Origin: JADLEX01 sp964586775
GTDB lineage: Bacteria; Lernaellota; Lernaellaia; JACKCT01
NCBI GenBank assembly: GCA_964586775.1
Contig: CAZPJD010000032.1
Location: 1 to 24,499, forward strand
DNA length: 24,499 nucleotides
Direction: 5' to 3'
Shown: positions 7,595-15,979 of the stretch, piece by piece
How positions within the stretch are numbered: position 1 is the stretch's first letter
Layout: each line of letters starts with the position of its first letter
Translations under genes and position numbers: made by a program
The notes under the pieces: model-generated
What the model was told of the DNA's origin: nothing
Database searches by the model: none
Seen by the model: the letters and a program-made list of their open reading frames with translations, nothing else

Positions 7595-8065
7595 ATGCGC
7601 TGGCGTGACATGTCTTGGGTGGCGGTCCTGGTGCTCGCGGCATCGCTGGCGACATCGTTCGTGGCTTGCACCGTGGATGCGGAAACGGACGAGAACGACG
7701 ACGACTGCGACGGCAACCGCGCACCGCAGATCGCCGGGCCGTTTCTGGTGCAGGGAGGCGAGGCAGTCCCCGCGGACACCGAGTTCGGCGTGAACGAGAA
7801 GATCGGCATCGCGGTCGACTTTCAGGACAAGGACTGCAACCTCGGCAACGGGCAGATTTGGGCGTCGGTGGACGGCGAGGAATACCGCCCGATGGTGCTG
7901 ATCCGAGAAAACATCGGCTGCTCGGGCTTCTTTCCGAACACCGTGCTCGGCTTCGACATCCGCCTTCAGTCCGGCGAGCATGAGATCCGCGTGGCGCTCA
8001 CCGACGCCTGCGGCACCGGGTCGGAAGAAGACGTATCCGCGACGGTTACCGTGGCGAACGACTGA
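7595..8065 (+). CDS. Small secreted or lipid-anchored protein, unknown function
   Basis: The 156-residue product has a basic start (MRWRD), a hydrophobic core and the sequence SFVAC with Cys at 25. Phe at -3 is not a standard lipobox residue, so lipidation is likely but not certain. A short acidic linker (ETDENDDDCDG) follows, then a beta-rich domain (about 40-156) with VQGGEAVPADTEF, SVDGEEYRPMVLI and SGEHEIRVALTDACG, resembling an Ig-like or carbohydrate-binding sandwich, with further Cys residues that may pair. I do not recognise a family. The ATG is chosen because GGGGA at 7582-7586 lies 8 nt upstream and the promoter sits at 7536-7565. It is divergent from the poly-Asp lipoprotein and shares its plan of signal, Cys, acidic linker and domain, so the two may act at the same surface. 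Its stop is only 9 bp from the convergent rodA stop. Confidence 0.75.
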   Translation: MRWRDMSWVAVLVLAASLATSFVACTVDAETDENDDDCDGNRAPQIAGPFLVQGGEAVPADTEFGVNEKIGIAVDFQDKDCNLGNGQIWASVDGEEYRPMVLIRENIGCSGFFPNTVLGFDIRLQSGEHEIRVALTDACGTGSEEDVSATVTVAND

Positions 8066-8074
8066 TTTTTCCAC

Positions 8075-9232
8075 TCATTCGAACATCGAACGGCGGCTGT
8101 TGACGTTGAGCAGCAGCGTCACGGCCACGAGCATCGTGAATATCGCTGTACGTCCGTAGGAAAAGAAGGGCATCACCACGCCCACGACGGGCATGATGCC
8201 AAGCGCCATCCCCACATTGATGAACACATGCCAGAACAGGATCGACACCATCCCGAAAGCGAGGATGGAGCCGAAATTGTCCTTCGAGCGCGCCGCGACG
8301 GAAACGCCCCAGACGATCAGGGCGAAAAACAGGATCAGCACGAACGCCGCGCCCAGAAATCCCCATTCCTCCGATAGCACGCTGAAGATGAAATCGGTGT
8401 GCTGTTCGGGGAGGAACTGAAGACGGGTCTGCGTTCCGTGCAGATAGCCCTTGCCCAGAAATCGGCCGCTGCCGATGGCGATGAGCGACTGGCGAATGTG
8501 GTAACCGCTGCCGAGCGGATCGCTCTCGGGATCGAGCAGGGTCAGCACGCGAAGCCTCTGGTAATCCTTCAGCCCGAAAAACCACATGAGCGGCGCGGCG
8601 GCGATCGCCGTGACCGAGAGACCGAGCAGGGTCCGCGGTCTCAAGCCCACGAACAATAAAACGCTGCCGAAGACGAGGACATGCAACATCGCGGTGCCCA
8701 GGTCGGGTTGCAGCAGCATCAAAAACGTCGGCACGGCGAGCAGCGCGAATGGAATGCCGAGGTCGCCGAGGCGATACCCCTCGGCCTTGGGATACTGGGA
8801 GAAGTACCGCGCGAGGCAAAGCACGAAGGCGATTTTCGACAGCTCCGACGGCTGAAACGAAAAGAACCCGATCTCGATCCATCGTGACGAACCCTTGGCG
8901 GTTTTGCCGACGATGAGAACGAGAATCAGGAGCACGACGGCCGCGCCGTAGAGCCAGTAAGCCGCCGCGTCGTAGAAGTGATAGTTGATCGCGTAGACCA
9001 CGATCATGGCGAGCCCGCAGATCACGAACCACTGAACCTGCGCCGTGAACAGCGCCGATTTGGAAACCGAGCTCTCGACCGACGAATACAGGTTCAGCAG
9101 GCCGAGCCCGATGATGAGCAAAATGACGAACGCCATGGCGAAATCGAGACGCGAACCGATGCTGCGGTTTACGCGGCTCTGGAAGGGCTGATTGAAAAAG
9201 TGCGTGCCCTTGGGCTTGCGCAGCAGAGGCAT
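8075..9232 (-). CDS. rodA: RodA, elongasome SEDS peptidoglycan glycosyltransferase
   Basis: The product has 385 residues from the ATG at 9232, which sits 14 nt past the mrdA stop; the frame runs farther upstream but only inside mrdA. About ten membrane segments are visible. SEDS-family motifs include SSRWIEIGFFSFQPSELSKI, LLQPDLGTAMLH and EEWGFLGAAFVL. RodA polymerises glycan strands from lipid II in complex with the transpeptidase PBP2 (upstream gene) under MreBCD control. The C-terminal motif, usually SYGGS/T in this family, reads SYGRT here, with Arg at 361, which is unusual. It is the last gene of the mreB operon and is convergent with the small lipoprotein gene. Confidence 0.95.
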   Translation of the reverse strand: MPLLRKPKGTHFFNQPFQSRVNRSIGSRLDFAMAFVILLIIGLGLLNLYSSVESSVSKSALFTAQVQWFVICGLAMIVVYAINYHFYDAAAYWLYGAAVVLLILVLIVGKTAKGSSRWIEIGFFSFQPSELSKIAFVLCLARYFSQYPKAEGYRLGDLGIPFALLAVPTFLMLLQPDLGTAMLHVLVFGSVLLFVGLRPRTLLGLSVTAIAAAPLMWFFGLKDYQRLRVLTLLDPESDPLGSGYHIRQSLIAIGSGRFLGKGYLHGTQTRLQFLPEQHTDFIFSVLSEEWGFLGAAFVLILFFALIVWGVSVAARSKDNFGSILAFGMVSILFWHVFINVGMALGIMPVVGVVMPFFSYGRTAIFTMLVAVTLLLNVNSRRSMFE

Positions 9233-9246
9233 CGGTATTTCCGTTT

Positions 9247-11226
9247 TTAGTCTGTCACCGAACCGTCGCCGCTCGGCGCCGGCTCGTCGGGCGGCTCGAA
9301 TCCCTCGGCTTCCTCGTCGCCGACACCCACGACGTCCTCGCTCGCCTGCGGGGCGTCGGCGGGTTCGGGGTCGGGCCGGCCCTCGCGTTTTCGCTTGAGC
9401 TGAAAATAGGTGCCGAGCACCTGATTGGCAATCGGCGCGGCCATGACGCCGCCGTGGCCCGAGTGCTCGACCAGCACGGCCACCACGATCTCCGGGTCCT
9501 CCGCCGGGGCGTAGCACACGAACCACGCGTGGTCGCGATGCTCGTACGCAAGCGTGCTGACGTGCTTGCGCACCGAGCCGATCGCGCGGACCTGGCTGGT
9601 GCCCGTCTTTCCCGCGACCGTCACCGACGCCATGCGCGCGCGCCCGCCCGTGCCACCGGGTTCGTTGACGACGCCGATGAGCCCGCTGTGCACGAGACGC
9701 AGGTTGCGTTTCGAGACATTGAGCTTGCGAATGGTCTCGGGCTCGTATCCCTTGAGAATTTCGCCGTTCACATCCTCGACATGGTCCAGCATCTGCGGTC
9801 GGTAGAGCGTGCCGCCGTTGGCGAAGACCGAGTAGACGACGGCCATCTGCAGCGGCGTCGCGAGCAGCGAGCCCTGGCCGATCGACGTGGAAAGCGTGTC
9901 ACCGGGCATCCACCCCTGCTTGTAGGTCTCTTCCTTCCATTTCTTGTCGGGAACGAGACCGCCCTTCTCGCCGACGATGTCGAGGCCGGTCCTCGCGCCG
10001 AGCCCCAGCGCGCGGGAGTACTCGGCGATCACGTCGATCCCCATTTGGAAACCGACCTTGTAAAAATAGACGTCGCAGGAATGGACAATGGCGCGGTGCA
10101 GATCGACCGCGCCGTGACCCTTCTCGTTGTGGCAGCGAAAGTCGCGCCCGCCGAATTTCCATTTGCCGAGGCACGTGACCTGCGAAGACGCCGTCATCGC
10201 GCCGCTCTCCAGCGCGGCGAGCGCGGTGACGACTTTGAACGTGGAGCCCGGCGGATACATTCCCGCCGCGAACTTGTTTTGCAGCGGGTGCTTGGGGTCG
10301 TTCACCAGTTTGTCCCACACGTCGTGGGGAATCGGTCGCGAGAAGATCGACGGCGCGAAGCTCGGATTCGCGAGCGCCACGATCACGCGGCCGTCACGGG
10401 GGTCGAGCGCGACCACGGAGCCCGCCTGCGCGCCCAGCGCGCGCTGCGCCGATGTCATCAGATCAAGGTCGATGTTGAGCACGAGGTTTCGCCCGGCGAT
10501 GCCCTTTTCCACGGCGAGTTCCTGTATCGGCATGCCGCGCGCGTTGACCTCGACGCGCTTCCACCCGAAGACGCCCGCCAGAGACTCCTCGTACGCCTCC
10601 TCGAGTCCCGTTTTGCCGACCAGATCGCCGGGGCGATAGCCCTCGTATTTGGGCATTTCGAGCCGCTTCTTGTCGATCTCCGCCGTGTATCCCAGCAGGT
10701 GCGCGCCCATGGTGCCGTTGGGGTACTCGCGGATGCTCTCAACCTCGACCTCCAGCGGAAAGTTCCGCCCCCAGGTCATGGCGCGCGTCTTGATGACGGC
10801 GACCTCCTCGCGATCGATGTCCGTCTTGATCTTGACCGGCTGGTTGTCGCGTGAAGCCTCGTAGCGGCGCTTCGCCGTTTCGAACTCGACGTCGTAGTCG
10901 CGGCATGCCTGTTCCAGAAACGGCAAGCGCTCCTCGCGCGCAAGCGATGCATAGTGGAAGAACAGGTTGTAGCTGGGACGGTTCTGCGCGAGCACCTGCT
11001 TGTTTCGGTCGAGGATGATCCCCCGCGCCGCCGGGATGCGGTGATCGCGGATGCGGTGGCGGTCGGACTGGTCGGCGAGCTCGGTCCCCTGAATGACCTG
11101 AAGGTACCAGAGCTTCGAGAGCAAAATCAGGAACGCGATGATGATCGCCACGTAGTACGGGGTGGGGTTGCGTTCCTGATCCTCGGCGAAACCGCCCTGT
11201 TCCCACGACGGCTTACCGGTAGTCAT
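9247..11226 (-). CDS. mrdA: Penicillin-binding protein 2, elongation transpeptidase
   Basis: The 659-residue class B PBP has a short cytoplasmic N-terminus, one membrane anchor (about 24-42), a dimerisation/pedestal region (about 60-260) with RGIILDRNKQVLAQNRP, and a transpeptidase domain. The three active-site motifs are complete: STFK with nucleophile Ser328 and Lys331, SCD at 383-385 (PBP2 often has SxD or SxN) and KTG at 540-542. It cross-links side-wall peptidoglycan together with RodA. The start overlaps the end of mreD by 14 bp. Residues after about 615 form a Pro/Glu/Asp-rich tail of roughly 45 residues that is longer than in E. coli PBP2 and probably disordered in the periplasm. Confidence 0.96.
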   Translation of the reverse strand: MTTGKPSWEQGGFAEDQERNPTPYYVAIIIAFLILLSKLWYLQVIQGTELADQSDRHRIRDHRIPAARGIILDRNKQVLAQNRPSYNLFFHYASLAREERLPFLEQACRDYDVEFETAKRRYEASRDNQPVKIKTDIDREEVAVIKTRAMTWGRNFPLEVEVESIREYPNGTMGAHLLGYTAEIDKKRLEMPKYEGYRPGDLVGKTGLEEAYEESLAGVFGWKRVEVNARGMPIQELAVEKGIAGRNLVLNIDLDLMTSAQRALGAQAGSVVALDPRDGRVIVALANPSFAPSIFSRPIPHDVWDKLVNDPKHPLQNKFAAGMYPPGSTFKVVTALAALESGAMTASSQVTCLGKWKFGGRDFRCHNEKGHGAVDLHRAIVHSCDVYFYKVGFQMGIDVIAEYSRALGLGARTGLDIVGEKGGLVPDKKWKEETYKQGWMPGDTLSTSIGQGSLLATPLQMAVVYSVFANGGTLYRPQMLDHVEDVNGEILKGYEPETIRKLNVSKRNLRLVHSGLIGVVNEPGGTGGRARMASVTVAGKTGTSQVRAIGSVRKHVSTLAYEHRDHAWFVCYAPAEDPEIVVAVLVEHSGHGGVMAAPIANQVLGTYFQLKRKREGRPDPEPADAPQASEDVVGVGDEEAEGFEPPDEPAPSGDGSVTD

Positions 11227-11734
11227 GCAGATATCCGCCGTCGCGCGAGCCGGAGTCAGTCGCCTCGTGAATCCGAAAGAGGATGGGGAAGAGCACGAGC
11301 GCCGCGCCGAGGTTGATCGCGATCTGAATCGGAAGCCCCTCGAACATCGCCCCCGCCATATGCGCGCCTCGGGAAAAAAACGTCAGCAACAGCCACCGAA
11401 CGGCCGGCCACAGGACGGTCGCCGTGATCGTGACGAGAACGAGCGATGAGAGGCTTCGCATATAGAGCAATCGGCCGAGCGCGACGACGGCGACGCACAC
11501 CATCGTGTAGGCGATCGCGCCAAAGCCCGGCACGGTGGAGACGAGCGCGTCGGTGAGGTAGCCGAATACGAAGGCCAGCATGAGATGGCGCACCGGCGTC
11601 TCGCCGAGGCCCAGGAACGCGACGAACAGCAGCGTGAACTGCGGCCCGCACCCGTGGATCGGGACGTGGATGACGAAAAAATTCTCGAGGACGAGCCCCA
11701 CGAGGCCGACGACGGCGAACAGGAACAGGCGCAT
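11213..11734 (-). CDS. mreD: MreD, rod-shape membrane protein
   Basis: The product is 173 residues with about five hydrophobic segments, the size and layout of MreD. GETPVRHLMLAFVFGYLTDALV is characteristic: the family usually carries a GxxxGfxxGlxxD-like stretch in the third membrane region. MreD links MreC and the RodA-PBP2 synthase in the inner membrane. It begins 3 bp after mreC ends and overlaps mrdA by 14 bp, so these genes are translated together. Assignment rests on position and topology as much as on sequence, since MreD is poorly conserved. Confidence 0.9.
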   Translation of the reverse strand: MRLFLFAVVGLVGLVLENFFVIHVPIHGCGPQFTLLFVAFLGLGETPVRHLMLAFVFGYLTDALVSTVPGFGAIAYTMVCVAVVALGRLLYMRSLSSLVLVTITATVLWPAVRWLLLTFFSRGAHMAGAMFEGLPIQIAINLGAALVLFPILFRIHEATDSGSRDGGYLHDYR

Positions 11735-11737
11735 CGA

Positions 11738-12595
11738 TCAGTTCCCCGCGTCGAGCACAGAGGGGATTTCGGGCGGCGGGGCCGCGCCGGGAACCAAGAC
11801 GACCTCTTCGAGATTCTCGAAGACGACCGACGGCGTGATTTCCACGACGAGGAACATGTCCGACGCCTCGCGGTCCACGATCGACACGCGGCCGATGGGA
11901 TGACCCGCCGTGAAGATGCCCCCAATGCCGGACGTGACAATCAGGTCGCCGTTTTCAATGTCTTCGGTGCGCGCGAGAAAATCGAAGGTGCACATATTCT
12001 GGCTGCGCCCCTTGACGATGCCCGCCGCGCGCGTGCGCTGAACCACCGCATCGACCACCGAAGCCGCGTCGGTGATCAGCAATATCTTGGCCGCGCCGCC
12101 CGAAACCGCGTGGACGTGCCCGACCAGCCCGCCCGGCGCGAGCGCGACCATGTTGCGCGTCACGCCGTCGTCCGTGCCCTTGTCGATGACGACCGTGCGA
12201 AACTCGGGCGAGGTGGACCGGGCGATGACGCGCGCGTAGATCGGCGCGCCTTTCACCGCCGGCTTGAACTTCAGCAGCTCGTGCAGACGGTCGTTTTCGG
12301 CCTGGATCGACGAGAGCTGCGCCACCTGCGCGAGCAGGGCGTCGTTATCGCGGCGCAGGATGTCGTTTTCGGCGCGCAGCCCAACGAGCGCGAAGTAGCG
12401 ATGAAAAATCGTCGAGGTCTTGGTGAGCGGCCACGAAACGACGCGGTGGATCGGGGAGTAAATCGCCAGAACCACGCGGCCGACCGGGCCGGTCTCCTCG
12501 CCGCGGCTGAGCGCGGACGAGGCGATGTGTAACCCCAGCAAAATGAGGGCGATCAGGGCCAGCAGGACCCGGTATTGCCGAAAAAAATCTCTCAT
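11738..12595 (-). CDS. mreC: MreC, rod-shape scaffold protein
   Basis: The 285-residue product has a short cytoplasmic start, one membrane anchor (about 9-27), a coiled coil (about 68-110, GLRAENDILRRDNDALLAQ onward) and a periplasmic double beta-barrel domain containing ARVIARSTSPEFRTVVIDKG, ALAPGGLVGHV and LIVTSGIGGIFTAGHPIGRV, all typical of MreC. MreC binds PBP2 and activates RodA-PBP2 glycan synthesis along MreB filaments. The start ATG at 12595 lies 85 bp after the mreB stop. That gap is GC-rich with no clear terminator or promoter, so read-through from mreB is likely. Confidence 0.95.
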   Translation of the reverse strand: MRDFFRQYRVLLALIALILLGLHIASSALSRGEETGPVGRVVLAIYSPIHRVVSWPLTKTSTIFHRYFALVGLRAENDILRRDNDALLAQVAQLSSIQAENDRLHELLKFKPAVKGAPIYARVIARSTSPEFRTVVIDKGTDDGVTRNMVALAPGGLVGHVHAVSGGAAKILLITDAASVVDAVVQRTRAAGIVKGRSQNMCTFDFLARTEDIENGDLIVTSGIGGIFTAGHPIGRVSIVDREASDMFLVVEITPSVVFENLEEVVLVPGAAPPPEIPSVLDAGN

Positions 12596-12680
12596 CGCGC
12601 CGCGTTGCCGCCGGACCCGAAACGAAACCCCGACTCACCCGCGCGCGACCCCTCGCCGACGCTCGGGCACCCCCACCGAC

Positions 12681-13718
<1,038 letters not shown>

Positions 13719-13750
13719 GGCTGTCTCGTAAATCCCCGAAAAGCTCACTG

Positions 13751-13779
13751 TTTATACCCAACGAATCCGGTGGGGGCAA
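13751..13779 (-). promoter_or_regulatory. Predicted promoter of the mreBCD-mrdA-rodA operon
   Basis: Minus strand: TTGCCC (13779-13774), a 17-nt spacer, TATAAA (13756-13751). The predicted transcript starts near 13744, with a leader of about 26 nt. No other good promoter is visible between the genes down to rodA. Confidence 0.62.
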
Positions 13780-13969
13780 GGCCACGGGAGGGCGCGAGCC
13801 CGATCGACGGCACACGGAAATTCCATTGAAAATCGCGAGATTAGGCGACTTCGGACCCATCTCGAGCGAAGTTTCGACCTTGCTGCGGCGGGGAAAATTC
13901 GGTGCCGGATCGCAGGGGCTCATATACGGATCGCCAGCGCTGGGCGTTCTGACCGCGGGTCAGTGCGTC
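13780..13969. other. Intergenic spacer between mreB and the three-TM protein, with two short dyads
   Basis: No convincing gene lies here; a plus-strand frame from 13826 crosses the next gene's promoter and start and has no family features. Two adjacent palindromes stand out: CCAGCGCTGG at 13934-13943, and CTGACC-GCG-GGTCAG at 13949-13963, the second ending 6 bp before the -35 box at 13970. They could be an operator pair or chance in GC-rich DNA. Confidence 0.45.
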
Positions 13970-14000
13970 TTGACGAAAACAACGGACGGTTCACTATATG
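13970..14000 (+). promoter_or_regulatory. Predicted promoter of the three-TM protein gene
   Basis: Plus strand: TTGACG (13970-13975) followed by an AT-rich ACTATATG region; CTATAT at 13994-13999 gives an 18-nt spacer. Transcription would start near 14006, shortly before the strong Shine-Dalgarno site AAGGAG at 14017-14022. Confidence 0.48.
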
Positions 14001-14027
14001 GAGAGTTCGAGTCAAGAAGGAGACGAC

Positions 14028-14426
14028 ATGGTCACGCTGCTGTACGGACCGACCGCTGGAGTTCGCATTGACGCCCTTTTGACGCAGAGCGTCGGGGATT
14101 ACCTGACCTCGAACTGGGCGAAGCTCGTGACCGCGGCGACCGAACGCAACGCACTGGACTTCCTTCTCAATCCGTACATCGTTGCCATTGGCGTCATTTT
14201 TCTCGCGGTCGCCATCGCGCGACGGACCATCAAGCCGATGATCGTACCGATCGCCGCGTGGGGATACGGCCTCGCCTACCATTACAGCCTCGGGTCGACG
14301 AACGTGGACGTGACCAACTACATGGAGCAGGGCACCACGAAGCTCGTGCCGCTCCTCACGTTTATCGTCGGCTTCTTTGTCGTGACCGCGATCATCTTGT
14401 ATCTTTGGATCCAGGATAATAATTAG
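14028..14426 (+). CDS. Small three-TM membrane protein, unknown family
   Basis: The 132-residue product starts at the ATG at 14028, five nt after a strong AAGGAG site; an upstream ATG at 13998 falls inside the predicted promoter. Hydrophobic segments lie at about 47-64, 70-88 and 106-128, with a basic ARRTIKP loop between the first two, so by the positive-inside rule that loop faces the cytoplasm. The N-terminal 45 residues are amphipathic and carry no signal peptide. The loop between segments 2 and 3 (GSTNVDVTNYMEQGTTK) is polar. I do not recognise a family. It sits between mreB (divergent) and rimO (same strand, 63 bp on) and may share a transcript with rimO. A role in the envelope is only guessed from topology. 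Confidence 0.78.
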   Translation: MVTLLYGPTAGVRIDALLTQSVGDYLTSNWAKLVTAATERNALDFLLNPYIVAIGVIFLAVAIARRTIKPMIVPIAAWGYGLAYHYSLGSTNVDVTNYMEQGTTKLVPLLTFIVGFFVVTAIILYLWIQDNN

Positions 14427-14489
14427 GCGGCGCGCCGGGCCATCGGTCGGACGATCCGCCCCCCAACGCCCGGCCAAGACGGACACTCG

Positions 14490-15872
14490 ATGACCACCGA
14501 ACAGATCGTCGCGCCCGCGCGTCAGCGCACCATGCGCATGGTCGCCCTCGGCTGCGCCAAAAACCTTGTCGATTCCGAACGCGTAGCGGGAAATTTCTCG
14601 CGCTCTGGATATCGACTCATCGAAAACGGCCCCGCCGATGTGGTCGTCGTGACGACCTGCGGCTTCATCGCGGCGTCGGCGCAGGAGTCGGTGGACACGC
14701 TGCTTGAGGAGATCGAGAGCAAGAAGCGCGGTGACACCACGCTGCTCGTCGCCGCGGGCTGCTTGCCCGATCGTTATCGCACCGAACTCGTCGATGAGCT
14801 CACCGATCTCGATCTGGTCGTCGGCGTGCGCGAGATGACCAAGCTGCCCGAGCTCGCCGACCAGTGGTTTCGCGAACGCCACCGGCTCTGGGAGTTTTCG
14901 AGCCGCGGCCTCAACGACCCGGTCGAGGGCGAGCGGCTGCTCTCGGGCCCATTCTGGGCGACGTATCTGAAGGTCTCGGACGGCTGCAATCAGGGCTGTA
15001 CGTTTTGCACGATCCCGCGCATCCGCGGCGCGCAGCGTTCAATCCCGATTCCCGAACTCGTCGCCGAGGCGCGATCGCTCGCCAGTCAGGGTGTCGTCGA
15101 ACTCTCGCTCGTCGCGCAGGATCTCACGTCCTACGGAACCGACCTCGACGGACGCCGACAGCTCGTCGAACTCCTCGATGCGCTCGCGGGCGTGGACGGC
15201 TTGCGTTGGGTGCGTTTGATGTATGCGCATCCGGCCGAATTCGGCGACGACGTGATCGACGCCATCGCGAGGAATCCGGTTGTCGTTCCCTATCTCGACG
15301 TGCCGTTCCAGCACATCGCCGATCCCATGCTCGTTTCGATGAATCGCCACATGGATCGCGCGGGCCACGAGCGGCTTCTCGCCCGGCTGCGCGAGCGCGT
15401 CCCCGGTATGGCGATCCGCACCACGCTCGTCGTCGGCGCGCCGGGCGAGACGGAGGCGGACTTCGAAGAGCTGCTCGCCTTCGTCGAGACCGCGCGCTTC
15501 GATCACCTCGGCGCCTTCGCTTACAGCCGCGAGGAGCACACGCCCGCGTATCGCATGACGCCGCAGATCGACCCCGAGGTCGCGACGGCACGCCTCGACC
15601 GGCTCATGCGAGCGCAGCAGCGAGTCTCCGCCAAAAAACTCGCCGAGCGGGTGGGGCAGGAGGTCGAGATCCTCGTCGAAGAGGAACTCGCGGCCGAGCG
15701 CGGCGATCGGTATCGCTACGCCGGGCGATGCGTGTATCAGGCGCCGGAGATCGACGGCATCACCTTCATCGCAGCGCCGCGCGGCGTGATCCTCGAACCG
15801 GGCGACATCGTCCGTGGGCGCATCGACGACTCCAGCGAGTACGACCTGTTCGCGACCGTGACCGGCGCGTAG
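14490..15872 (+). CDS. rimO: RimO, ribosomal protein S12 methylthiotransferase
   Basis: The 460-residue radical-SAM enzyme adds a methylthio group to the conserved Asp of ribosomal protein S12. The N-terminal UPF0004 domain has LGCAKNLVDSE with Cys22, plus Cys57 and Cys91, binding the auxiliary 4Fe-4S cluster. The radical-SAM motif is CNQGCTFC with Cys166, 170 and 173. PYLDVPFQHIADPML, TTLVVGAPGETEADFEELL and FAYSREEHTPAY follow, and a C-terminal TRAM domain (about 390-455) should hold the substrate. The LGCxKNLVDSE signature and YSREEHTPA favour RimO over MiaB, which has a different start motif. The ATG at 14490 is kept because it leaves a 14-residue lead before the conserved core. No separate promoter is evident; it may be read from the gene before it. 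Confidence 0.95.
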   Translation: MTTEQIVAPARQRTMRMVALGCAKNLVDSERVAGNFSRSGYRLIENGPADVVVVTTCGFIAASAQESVDTLLEEIESKKRGDTTLLVAAGCLPDRYRTELVDELTDLDLVVGVREMTKLPELADQWFRERHRLWEFSSRGLNDPVEGERLLSGPFWATYLKVSDGCNQGCTFCTIPRIRGAQRSIPIPELVAEARSLASQGVVELSLVAQDLTSYGTDLDGRRQLVELLDALAGVDGLRWVRLMYAHPAEFGDDVIDAIARNPVVVPYLDVPFQHIADPMLVSMNRHMDRAGHERLLARLRERVPGMAIRTTLVVGAPGETEADFEELLAFVETARFDHLGAFAYSREEHTPAYRMTPQIDPEVATARLDRLMRAQQRVSAKKLAERVGQEVEILVEEELAAERGDRYRYAGRCVYQAPEIDGITFIAAPRGVILEPGDIVRGRIDDSSEYDLFATVTGA

Positions 15873-15882
15873 CGACGGCGCA

Positions 15883-15911
15883 TTGCGCCACGCCCATGCG
15901 CGGGATATAAC
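15883..15911 (+). promoter_or_regulatory. Predicted promoter of the FadL-family gene
   Basis: Plus strand: TTGCGC (15883-15888), a 17-nt spacer, TATAAC (15906-15911), giving a leader of about 60 nt. A 13-bp palindrome, GGCGCA-T-TGCGCC at 15877-15889, covers the -35 box and could be an operator or the end of the rimO transcript. Confidence 0.55.
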
Positions 15912-15979
15912 CGGAGCGCGTTTTCGCATCGTATCTGCTCGGAATTCCGGGGAAATCGTAGATCTCCCGGCGCGGTGTC

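Noticed and set aside
13826..14071. 81-codon plus-strand frame upstream of the three-TM protein
   Set aside because: No Shine-Dalgarno site or family feature; it overlaps the promoter and true start of the next gene.
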